Part shown: piece by piece, positions 1 through 6,263 of the stretch
How positions within the stretch are numbered: position 1 is the first letter of the stretch
Layout: every line of letters starts with the position of its first letter
DNA from: Fibrobacter sp. UBA4373
Lineage (GTDB): Bacteria > Fibrobacterota > Fibrobacteria > Fibrobacterales > Fibrobacteraceae
DNA length: 19,212 nucleotides
Direction: 5' to 3'
Assembly (NCBI GenBank): GCA_002390045.1
Contig: DGSB01000077.1
Location: 53,525 to 72,736 of the forward strand
Program-made: the position numbers and the translations under genes
The notes under the pieces: generated by a model
What the model was told of the DNA's origin: nothing
What the model saw: only the letters and a program-made list of their open reading frames with translations
Database searches by the model: none

Positions 1-78
1 GTAATTTCGTTGAATTTAGGGGATTTTTTGCAAAAAGGCACAAAAAAGAATTCTTTGTGAAAAAAATGTAAGAAACAC

Positions 79-107
79 TTTAAAATTGCTTACGTTTTTG
101 CTAATAT
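79..107 (+). promoter_or_regulatory. Possible promoter for a short transcript
   Basis: TTTAAA at 79-84 and TAATAT at 102-107 are separated by 17 bases, a sigma70-like arrangement with 4 of 6 matches in the -35 hexamer. It would start a transcript near 113 that runs into the hairpin at 173-205. The region is A+T rich, so a chance match is quite possible. Confidence 0.22.
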
Positions 108-112
108 AAAGA

Positions 113-207
113 CGTCGGAACGAAAGTTCTGCAGTAGGGAAGCAAAAAAAATAGAGGTTTGGGGCCAAAGGGAAAAAAGCCGCTCTGAGGGGGAGTGACT
201 TTTTTAT
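113..207 (+). ncRNA. Candidate small non-coding RNA, about 95 nt
   Basis: The interval lies between a plausible promoter and a terminator-like hairpin with a T-run, and contains no ATG. A small GAAA-tetraloop hairpin (stem 117-121 with 126-130) sits at its 5' end, followed by purine-rich single-stranded sequence. I do not recognise it as SRP RNA, 6S RNA, tmRNA or a known riboswitch. It could equally be the 3' untranslated end of a plus-strand gene lying left of the window. Positions 1-112 show nothing else I can identify. Confidence 0.22.
173..205. terminator. Terminator-like hairpin with A and T flanks
   Basis: Bases 173-179 pair with 199-205 and 181-185 pair with 193-197 (one G-U pair), with a C/A mismatch at 180/198 and a G-rich loop. 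The A-run on one side and the T-run (200-205) on the other would allow termination in both directions, so it can serve both the minus-strand CDF gene ending at 209 and any plus-strand transcript arriving from the left. Confidence 0.55.
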
Positions 208-208
208 T

Positions 209-1186
209 TTAAATCAAAAAAACTTGCAGGACGAGATTCGGATAAAGCTTTTTCAGTTCTAATTCAAGAGATTCTCGGGTTGCTCGAAATTTGGAAAGGT
301 TCATTTGTGCGTCATTGTGCGGAGTGATGCTGACGTCGACTTCATAACTGGATCCGACATGGAATAGCAGAACCTTGACCAACTTAAAACTGGGATCAAG
401 AGCCGCTTTGACTGCGGTTTCGGTACGAAGCCGGAGAGCTTGGTTTTGTGTTGTGCGGCCAATTAGAGAGAAAAAGGAATGGGAAACGACCCGGATCGGT
501 GGAGGAAGGAGGAATAGAGAAATTCCAATGACAATGATCGAGTCTCCGATGTAATTCAAAAAAGCGAAAGGGGAATCTTGTGGAACGATGGCCATGAGAA
601 TCAAGGCAAGACCTGTGCCGACGGTGACAAACGTGTCTACGTAGGCGGCGACTGTTTCGGATTTTAAGATGGGGCTCTCGCCTGCGGTCTTTTGCAATTG
701 CCTGCGGTAATAAAGCCAGACGCCTCCGCATGCGAATACCATGCCGATCGTATAAATGAAGAGAGGTATCAGTTTTAACGGTTCTAGTGTCGCGGGACCG
801 TTTCGCACGTAGCCGATGATGCTTGCGACGCTTTCAAAAATCGAAAAGACGGTAATCGCAATAATCAGGATCCCTTGGAGCATTGCATAGACGTTTTCCA
901 CGCTATAAATGCCAAATGGATATTCGTCGCTTGTCACATCGCGTTCCCGCGTAATGTAAAGGGCGATGATGAAACTGACCGCGGAAATGGTGCAAAGACT
1001 GCCATCTAGGGCAAGGGCGAAGGAACTGGCAAAGTAATAGCCGATCCATCCGCAGATACCCATTAAAATGTTTATCCAGATGCCGACCTTGAGCGTTCGT
1101 ATTTCGATCTGCTTATATCCGGAAGGATCCTGTTTTTGCAGGACCAGTCGAGGAAAGCGGTGGTTGGATTTACTTGCGGAGCTCAT
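209..1186 (-). CDS. Cation diffusion facilitator (CDF) family membrane protein, divergent
   Basis: A 325-residue protein with several hydrophobic segments between about residues 35 and 230 and a soluble C-terminal region of about 90 residues, the usual CDF layout. CDF transporters export divalent metals such as zinc, cobalt or cadmium in exchange for protons. The stretch after the second membrane segment (YPFGIYSVEN, 89-98) corresponds to the family's HPYGH...E motif, but with both histidines replaced. The membrane metal site, D-D-H-D in E. coli YiiP, reads D61, C65, A180, D184 by my alignment. Family membership looks sound; transport of the usual metals is doubtful. The ATG at 1186 has no strong Shine-Dalgarno sequence. 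The gene lies downstream of the glycosyltransferase but is separated from it by a terminator. Confidence 0.75.
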   Translation of the reverse strand: MSSASKSNHRFPRLVLQKQDPSGYKQIEIRTLKVGIWINILMGICGWIGYYFASSFALALDGSLCTISAVSFIIALYITRERDVTSDEYPFGIYSVENVYAMLQGILIIAITVFSIFESVASIIGYVRNGPATLEPLKLIPLFIYTIGMVFACGGVWLYYRRQLQKTAGESPILKSETVAAYVDTFVTVGTGLALILMAIVPQDSPFAFLNYIGDSIIVIGISLFLLPPPIRVVSHSFFSLIGRTTQNQALRLRTETAVKAALDPSFKLVKVLLFHVGSSYEVDVSITPHNDAQMNLSKFRATRESLELELKKLYPNLVLQVFLI

Positions 1187-1207
1187 AAAACCAATATATA
1201 TCGTGAA

Positions 1208-1232
1208 ATAAAAAAAGCCCGCGATTGCGGGC
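1208..1232 (-). terminator. Rho-independent terminator of the glycosyltransferase gene
   Basis: GCCCGC (1217-1222) and GCGGGC (1227-1232) form a perfect 6-bp stem with a GATT loop. On the minus strand it is followed by a T-run (complement of A at 1211-1216). It lies 19 bases past the glycosyltransferase stop codon. Confidence 0.85.
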
Positions 1233-1251
1233 TTTTGCGAAAAGAAATTCT

Positions 1252-2817
1252 TTATTTGCTTTCGCTGTTCGCGGCTGCAGCTGCGATAGTTGCCGCAGCG
1301 GCCTTGCGCTGTGCGCGGTGCATATCGATCATGTTCTGGAAGTATTGGATGAAGCTCAAGGCGCCTACGGCGAGGAAGCCGATTGCATAAAGGGCGAGGA
1401 ACGGTCCAATGATAAACTTGCGGGCACCGATATAGGCAAGAACACCCACGATGCAGTATGCGCCGACTGCGAGCTCGATAATGGCGAGGTAGGGGAATTT
1501 TTGACGGAAGAAGGAATGCTTTTTACCGCCCGTTTTGGGGGTGCGGACGAAAGATCCTTTACGGCCGAGAACTGCAGAGAACCAAGCGCGGGTGTTGCTG
1601 ACAGCGATTCCGACGCCCATGGCCATCAAAGCCGGAAGGGAAAGCATACGGGTCTTCCAACCGGTGTAACCGGAGCAACGCTGGGCAACGAAGTAGAGCG
1701 TGGAAGGTGCGATGGCTGCAAGGAAAATAAAGATGAATCCGATCGTGAAGAGCCAACCCGGCATCTTGGTCACTGGAGTATACCAGGCGAGAAGCGGGTA
1801 AGCGGAAAGAGCGGTAAAGAGCATGCACGGGTGAATCGAGTAGTGCGTCGTGTGCAGGAAGGCGCCAAGCTTTTTGCGGAACGGAACTCCCTTTGCCTTG
1901 AAGACAAGAGGAAGATCCTTGATGGCGGTCTGGATGGAGCCTTTTGCCCAACGGAACTGCTGAGCCTTGAATGCGTTGATGTCGTCCGGAAGTTCGGCCG
2001 GGACGATGACGTCGAAGACGAACTTCATCTTCCAGCCGGCGAGCTGGCTACGGTAAGAAAGGTCCATGTCTTCGGTCAGCGTATCGCCTTCCCAACCACC
2101 AGCGTCCACGATGGCCTGTTTACGCCAAACGCCTGCGGTACCGTTGAAGTTCATGAAAAGATCGCCCCAGCTGCGAGCGGACTGTTCTACGACGAAGTGA
2201 CCGTCGATACCGATCGACTGGGCGAGGGTAAGACCCGATTCGCCACGGTTCAAATGGCCCCAGCGGCCTTGCACGAGGCCGACGTTTTTGTTCATCACGA
2301 GATGCGGGATGGTCTTGAGCAAGAAGTCTTTCTGCGGGACGAAGTCGGCATCGAAGATGGCAAGATATTCGCCCTTGGCGACAGCCATACCGGCTGCGAG
2401 TGCACCCGCCTTGAAATCCTTACGGTTGGTACGATGAATGAGTTTGATGTCAAAGCCTTCGGCTTGCTTTTCTGCGACTTTGCGCTTGGTGACTTCGTAG
2501 CATTCATCGGTGGAGTCGTCCAAGACTTGAATTTCGTGACGATCCTTCGGATAGTCGATGGCGCAGACAGCGTCGATCAAACGTTCCACGCAGTTGGCTT
2601 CGTTGAAGACCGGGAGCTGTGTCGTGACCTGCGGCAGGTCATCCATTTTGTGGTCGCGGTAGAATTGAAGAAGGCTCTTGCGGTCGGCGAGGCGAACTCG
2701 GCGGCTGTTCTTCAAGAAAAGATAGATGCTCCAATAGCAGTTGAATCCATAGACGACAAGGCCGATGCCGGCGATGACGTAGACGACAAAGAGGATATCA
2801 AGGATATACTGAGCCAT
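1252..2817 (-). CDS. Membrane processive glycosyltransferase, family GT2 (cellulose-synthase-like)
   Basis: A 521-residue inner-membrane protein with a transmembrane segment near residues 7-27, a cytoplasmic GT-A domain (about 60-300), and several C-terminal membrane segments (about 330-400 and 450-490). The full set of processive GT2 motifs is present: D100-D101 in the nucleotide-binding loop, DAD at 156-158, TED at 248-250 (catalytic base) and QQFRW at 286-290. Such enzymes polymerise a sugar from a nucleotide-sugar donor and pass the chain through the membrane; the nearest known type is the CslA/glucan-mannan synthase group. The actual polymer cannot be told from the sequence. The C-terminus ends in an unusual alanine-rich tail. 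It is transcribed alone, divergently from the TusA-domain gene, with no polymer-export or c-di-GMP (PilZ) gene beside it. Confidence 0.88.
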   Translation of the reverse strand: MAQYILDILFVVYVIAGIGLVVYGFNCYWSIYLFLKNSRRVRLADRKSLLQFYRDHKMDDLPQVTTQLPVFNEANCVERLIDAVCAIDYPKDRHEIQVLDDSTDECYEVTKRKVAEKQAEGFDIKLIHRTNRKDFKAGALAAGMAVAKGEYLAIFDADFVPQKDFLLKTIPHLVMNKNVGLVQGRWGHLNRGESGLTLAQSIGIDGHFVVEQSARSWGDLFMNFNGTAGVWRKQAIVDAGGWEGDTLTEDMDLSYRSQLAGWKMKFVFDVIVPAELPDDINAFKAQQFRWAKGSIQTAIKDLPLVFKAKGVPFRKKLGAFLHTTHYSIHPCMLFTALSAYPLLAWYTPVTKMPGWLFTIGFIFIFLAAIAPSTLYFVAQRCSGYTGWKTRMLSLPALMAMGVGIAVSNTRAWFSAVLGRKGSFVRTPKTGGKKHSFFRQKFPYLAIIELAVGAYCIVGVLAYIGARKFIIGPFLALYAIGFLAVGALSFIQYFQNMIDMHRAQRKAAAATIAAAAANSESK

Positions 2818-2845
2818 AATTTTTTAAACCTTATGCATTTTATGC

Positions 2846-2860
2846 TTGGCGCCAAATATA
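2846..2860 (-). promoter_or_regulatory. Possible -7 element and overlapping palindrome for the glycosyltransferase gene
   Basis: The minus strand reads TATATTTG at 2860-2853, matching the Bacteroidetes-type TAnnTTTG element; I see no TTTG at the expected -33 distance. It overlaps a perfect 10-bp palindrome TTGGCGCCAA (2846-2855) lying at about the expected start of transcription, 29 bases from the start codon. The placement would suit an operator, but a 10-bp palindrome can occur by chance. Confidence 0.3.
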
Positions 2861-2884
2861 GAAATGCAAAAGGGATATTGCTAT

Positions 2885-2899
2885 ATTCCATGTTGGAAT
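2885..2899. repeat. Inverted repeat immediately upstream of the TusA-domain gene
   Basis: ATTCCA (2885-2890) and TGGAAT (2894-2899) form a perfect 6-bp inverted repeat with a 3-base spacer, ending one base before the ATG at 2901. In DNA it could be an operator; in RNA it would put a hairpin over the ribosome-binding region of that ATG, which has no clear Shine-Dalgarno sequence. A second in-frame ATG at 2910 lies clear of the hairpin. Confidence 0.3.
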
Positions 2900-2900
2900 T

Positions 2901-3458
2901 ATGGCAAATATGTTGGATGGTAAGCAAGAAATAACACCTTTGGAAAAATGGTACGAAGCGGGAAAAAATGACCCGAAAATCGGTAATTCGCTACGGCTTT
3001 TGCTTGGGCATGCGTTGGTCGCCATATTTCGAAACAACCGTCCCGATTTTTCCATTTTTTCGCCAGAAAAGGCACTTTCTTTTGTGCAGAGAATGCCCAA
3101 AGGAATGTTTCCCGATGAGATGGGTAGCTGGCTTGCTCATCCGGAACAGAATGCTTACGAAATTCTACGTTTTTGTGAAAATTCAAAAAATTTTACATTT
3201 CCGTCCGGAATGGATCTTTCGGCGTTTTCGTCGGGAGTGGTCGATATGCGGGGGGTGCGTTGCCCCATGACTTCTGTCCGGGCGAGACTAGTGCTGGCCG
3301 GAATGGAGCCCGGAGAAACGGTAACTTTTTTCCTGGACTCAGGGGAACCGATCGAAAACGTGCCTCGCGCGATGGTTGAAGACGGAAATCACGTCGTTTT
3401 TCGCGAAAAAAAAGAAAATTATTGGGAATTACGCGTGCAAAAACGGGAAATAAAGTAG
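2901..3458 (+). CDS. TusA/SirA-domain sulfur-carrier-like protein with unknown N-terminal region
   Basis: A 185-residue soluble protein. Residues about 113-183 form a TusA/SirA-like domain: the family signature appears as DMRGVRCPM with C121 as the sulfur-carrying cysteine, followed by the expected 'PGE' turn (137-139). TusA-type proteins carry a persulfide between enzymes, for example in tRNA thiolation or molybdenum cofactor assembly. Residues 1-110 are mostly helical and acidic/aromatic; I do not recognise them. A free TusA is about 80 residues, so this is a fusion. It is the first gene of a plus-strand cassette; the next gene begins 9 bases after its stop. Start could be 2901 or the in-frame ATG at 2910. 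Confidence 0.72.
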   Translation: MANMLDGKQEITPLEKWYEAGKNDPKIGNSLRLLLGHALVAIFRNNRPDFSIFSPEKALSFVQRMPKGMFPDEMGSWLAHPEQNAYEILRFCENSKNFTFPSGMDLSAFSSGVVDMRGVRCPMTSVRARLVLAGMEPGETVTFFLDSGEPIENVPRAMVEDGNHVVFREKKENYWELRVQKREIK

Positions 3459-3467
3459 TTTATAAAT

Positions 3468-4061
3468 GTGACGCATAGAATTCAAATTATCGGAGACGAA
3501 TTGATGGGTGTAAGCGGAGAAGCTGCAACCCTGTTCTCCGAACTGCTGCTATGCGAATATCCCGCCCGTCCGATTCAATTTGCCATATCGACTTCGGTGC
3601 GCTATCCTTTGGCTACGGTGATTTCGCGCGCTCCTGGGGATATTTTTGGAAAATTGGCGGAACGGATCGTCTTAGGTCTTGGGCTACATGAATTTCGCCA
3701 AGTTGCCGATGCGGAAAAAGTTTTTTCGGCCTATAAGATTTTGGTGGATGAAATCCTTTCCAAGACGACTTCGGTTCTTTATTTGCTGACCATTCCGGCA
3801 CAAGCGCTTCCGGAATGCGGAACACAGGTCCAGCTGTTTAATGAAAAAGTCCGTGGATTGGACGATGGGAACCGTGTCCATATCTTGGATTTTGCGTTGC
3901 ATGTGGATCGCTTTGAACAGGATCAGCTACAACGCGGCAAGTTTGCACGCAGCCTTTTTGACTCGAATCATATTCCCACGTCACTTTGTAATACGCTATT
4001 GGGACTTTTTATCGAAAAACGAATTTTTAATACAAAGAAGGAGTCCGAAAATGGATTTTAG
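3468..4061 (+). CDS. SGNH-hydrolase-like protein with altered catalytic motif
   Basis: A 197-residue protein without a signal peptide. The N-terminus IQIIGDELMG resembles block I of SGNH/GDSL esterases, where the nucleophile serine follows GD; here that position (residue 11) is Glu. A GLGLHE stretch (70-75) aligns with the oxyanion block GxND, and D165-S-N-H168 matches the final DxxH block. The secondary-structure rhythm also fits this fold. It may be a non-hydrolytic relative or use other chemistry. The GTG start at 3468 has no clear Shine-Dalgarno; an in-frame ATG at 3504 is preceded by GGAG at 8 bases, but starting there would remove the first strand and GDEL. The 3' end overlaps the next gene by 11 bases. 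The fold assignment is by eye only. Confidence 0.5.
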   Translation: MTHRIQIIGDELMGVSGEAATLFSELLLCEYPARPIQFAISTSVRYPLATVISRAPGDIFGKLAERIVLGLGLHEFRQVADAEKVFSAYKILVDEILSKTTSVLYLLTIPAQALPECGTQVQLFNEKVRGLDDGNRVHILDFALHVDRFEQDQLQRGKFARSLFDSNHIPTSLCNTLLGLFIEKRIFNTKKESENGF

Positions 4062-4386
4062 CGATAAATTCTATGCGAAAAATGCCGCCTCGGCCCGTGC
4101 TTGGGCAGAAACCGAAGAAAAAAAGAAGCCCGCGCATCGCGAAGCTCGAAAGCCTGCCGAGCCAAAAATGGGCATTTGTGAAAAATGCAAAAAGGAAGCT
4201 CTTGTTCGCCCGCATCGTTCCCGCGAAACCGATATGAAAGACGGTGCTGCAAGCTTCGGTATCGTCGTACATTATTACTGCGAAGATTGCTACCCGAAGA
4301 ATCGACGCGATACTCCGACCGAACCACCGCTTTCTTCGAAACAGTTGAAAAGCCTTTTGCGAGGGGCAAAGAAAAATCTTCGATAA
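4051..4386 (+). CDS. Small zinc-ribbon-like protein of unknown function
   Basis: A 111-residue, strongly basic protein. Two CxxC knuckles (C43-C46 and C77-C80) are separated by 30 residues and would bind one zinc ion as a ribbon. The N-terminal 40 residues are rich in Lys, Glu and Ala and probably disordered or helical; the C-terminus is basic. The start is well supported: AAGGAG at 4038-4043 lies 7 bases before the ATG. The open frame continues further upstream, but that part is only the out-of-frame reading of the SGNH-like gene. It overlaps that gene by 11 bases and is followed directly by a terminator, so it closes the cassette. I do not recognise the family. Confidence 0.75.
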   Translation: MDFSDKFYAKNAASARAWAETEEKKKPAHREARKPAEPKMGICEKCKKEALVRPHRSRETDMKDGAASFGIVVHYYCEDCYPKNRRDTPTEPPLSSKQLKSLLRGAKKNLR

Positions 4387-4390
4387 TTTG

Positions 4391-4419
4391 AAAAAAGGCA
4401 GCGGAATCCGCTGCCTTTT
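4391..4419. terminator. Bidirectional terminator between the 2901-4386 cassette and sufD
   Basis: GGCAGCGG (4397-4404) pairs with CCGCTGCC (4408-4415), with a 3-base loop and flanking A-run (4391-4396) and T-run (4416-4419). It sits between two convergent stop codons (4386 plus, 4435 minus) and can serve both. Confidence 0.88.
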
Positions 4420-4434
4420 CTCTTTGAAATCCGA

Positions 4435-5505
4435 TTATCGCAGAATCGATTCGGCGAGGACTTTGTACAGGCGCTTTTTGCCCGGTTCAAAAGGATGCTC
4501 AGCGATGATGTCTTTGGCAAAGGCTTCGATCAGAAGGTCTTCGGCATGTTTTCTGTCGATACCGCGGCTTTGCAAATAGTACAGCGATTCGGTGTCCAAG
4601 GATCCGACCGTGTTGCCGTGTGAACAAGAAACGTCGTCGTGGAAAATCTTGAGAGTCGGCTTGACGTGAATTCTTGCGTCATCGGAAAGGAGCATCGTAT
4701 TGATGAGTTCCGAAGAATCTGTTCCCGGGCAGTTTGCGCCCGCGATGACGCCGCCGTCGTAATTGACGGAAGCTGTACCGGAAAGCAGGTTGCGAATGAA
4801 TTGACGGCTTGGGCACTGCGGAGCAAGATGGCTTACGCGGACAAAGTCATGTTCGGCAGCGGATCCGCGGAGGATGTTAAGCGCGCGATATCCGAAGTTG
4901 GCGTTTTCGCCTTCAAGAAAATCTTCAACATGGGTGCGACGCAAGGAATCGCTGCGGTTCAAGTCGAGAATATGGACCTTGGATCCTTTTGCCTGATGGA
5001 CGCGGATGGTGCGGAACTTGAGCTCGTTTGCATGGCCGGCTTCGGTCGAAAAAAGTTCTACTTCGGCGTCTTCATCGACAAAGAGATCGATGCGTTCTGC
5101 GGATAGCTCTCTTTCGATTTTATTTTCAAGAATTTCAAGAGAGACCTTGGCGCCTTTTTCGATGCGAAAAACGGTGTGTGAAAATTCGTCGTGCGGTTTT
5201 AAAATTCCATTTTCGGAAGTTCCTGCGGCAACGACTTTCACGAAAGATTTTGCACCTAGTGCGAGTGGAAGGAGCGCCGAAAAATCGGTTTCCTTTGAAA
5301 TGCCGAAGGCTTCGGTTTGGATATCGCTTTCTGCTAAGCGTTCAATATTTGCAGCGTCGTCGATTTCAACGGGAACACCTTTGTCGGCGATGAATTCAAG
5401 GCCTTTGTATGCAGAGAGCTTTGCGGTTGGGAATTTGTACCAATCCTCGACCTTGCTTGCCGGGAGACCGAGCTCCCGAATTTTTTCTAAGGCTTCTTTT
5501 TGCAT
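4435..5505 (-). CDS. sufD: Fe-S cluster assembly protein SufD (SufB/SufD family)
   Basis: A 356-residue protein of the SufB/SufD beta-helix scaffold family, which together with the SufC ATPase builds and hands over Fe-S clusters. The conserved C-terminal signature is clear (HVKPTLKIFHDDVSCSHGN, 280-298), with C294 and H296 at the positions that matter in this family. The length and the short N-terminal helical region suit SufD rather than SufB, which is usually 460-490 residues. The start is the ATG at 5505, whose A is the last base of the sufC stop codon (TAATG), so translation is probably coupled. In-frame upstream codons (TTG at 5523) lie inside sufC and were not used. No sufB is present beside it. 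Confidence 0.88.
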   Translation of the reverse strand: MQKEALEKIRELGLPASKVEDWYKFPTAKLSAYKGLEFIADKGVPVEIDDAANIERLAESDIQTEAFGISKETDFSALLPLALGAKSFVKVVAAGTSENGILKPHDEFSHTVFRIEKGAKVSLEILENKIERELSAERIDLFVDEDAEVELFSTEAGHANELKFRTIRVHQAKGSKVHILDLNRSDSLRRTHVEDFLEGENANFGYRALNILRGSAAEHDFVRVSHLAPQCPSRQFIRNLLSGTASVNYDGGVIAGANCPGTDSSELINTMLLSDDARIHVKPTLKIFHDDVSCSHGNTVGSLDTESLYYLQSRGIDRKHAEDLLIEAFAKDIIAEHPFEPGKKRLYKVLAESILR

Positions 5506-6251
5506 TAGGCGCCCTCGATCCAATCGTAGCCGTCTTTTTCGAGCTTGAGAGCAAGATCGGGACCGCCGCTCAATAAAATTTTGCCGTGCATCAGAACGTG
5601 GACAAAGTCTGGCTTTACCATATCGAGAATGCGTTCGTAATGCGTCACGAGAATGACTGCACGATTTTGATTGTGAAGATGGTTGATGCCGTTCGATACG
5701 ATGCGGAGCGCGTCAATGTCGAGGCCCGAGTCCGTTTCGTCGAGGAAGGAATACTTCGGAAGGAGCATGGCCATCTGGAGAATTTCGTTGCGCTTCTTTT
5801 CGCCGCCGGAGAATCCGTCGTTCAGACCGCGGGTGCGGTAACGGTCGTCCATTTCGAGAAGTTCCATCGCTTCGTTCAGACGTTTGGTGAATTCTTCGTC
5901 GGAGATAGGACCTTCTTTTAAATAAGCGCGTTTGGAATCGACAGCCATGCGGAGAAATTCCACGTTCGGAACACCTGGAATTTCGATCGGATACTGGGTG
6001 CTTGCAAAGAAGCCTTCGTTTGCACGTTCGTTCGGTTCGAGATCTAAAAGATTTTTTCCATCAAGTTCCACGGAACCTTCATCGACCTGGTATGCCGGAT
6101 GGCCGCTGATCACTTTCGCAAGGGTACTTTTGCCGGAGCCGTTGATTCCCATAATGGCGTGGACTTCGCCAGGTTTGACTTCAAGATTGATTCCTTTGAG
6201 AATCTGTGTGCCATCGAGTAGGCTTGCTTTGAGGTTTTTGATAGAAAGCAT
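5505..6251 (-). CDS. sufC: Fe-S cluster assembly ATPase SufC
   Basis: A 248-residue ABC-type ATPase, the full usual length. Walker A is GINGSGKST (35-43), Q86 marks the Q-loop, FSGGEKKRNE (147-156) is the SufC-type signature with its characteristic KKRNE extension, Walker B ends in the SufC form DETDSGLD (171-178), and H204 is the H-loop. SufC drives conformational change in the SufB/SufD scaffold in the cytoplasm. The ATG at 6251 is preceded by GGAG. It begins 12 bases after the dnaG stop codon and shares one base with sufD, so dnaG-sufC-sufD reads as one operon. Confidence 0.96.
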   Translation of the reverse strand: MLSIKNLKASLLDGTQILKGINLEVKPGEVHAIMGINGSGKSTLAKVISGHPAYQVDEGSVELDGKNLLDLEPNERANEGFFASTQYPIEIPGVPNVEFLRMAVDSKRAYLKEGPISDEEFTKRLNEAMELLEMDDRYRTRGLNDGFSGGEKKRNEILQMAMLLPKYSFLDETDSGLDIDALRIVSNGINHLHNQNRAVILVTHYERILDMVKPDFVHVLMHGKILLSGGPDLALKLEKDGYDWIEGA

Positions 6252-6263
6252 AGGGACTCCAAA

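Noticed and set aside
1225..2934. Long open frame (569 codons, plus strand) opposite the glycosyltransferase
   Set aside because: It lies antisense to a gene with complete GT2 motifs, its translation is low in hydrophobic order and shows no motif, and it arises from the codon bias of the true gene.
3841..4050. N-terminal extension of the zinc-ribbon protein by 70 codons
   Set aside because: This part overlaps the SGNH-like gene in another frame, and the ATG at 4051 has a strong Shine-Dalgarno sequence at the right distance.
4435..5523. Calling the SufB/D-family gene sufB
   Set aside because: At 356 residues it is too short for SufB, and its N-terminal region looks like SufD; however the distinction was made by eye.
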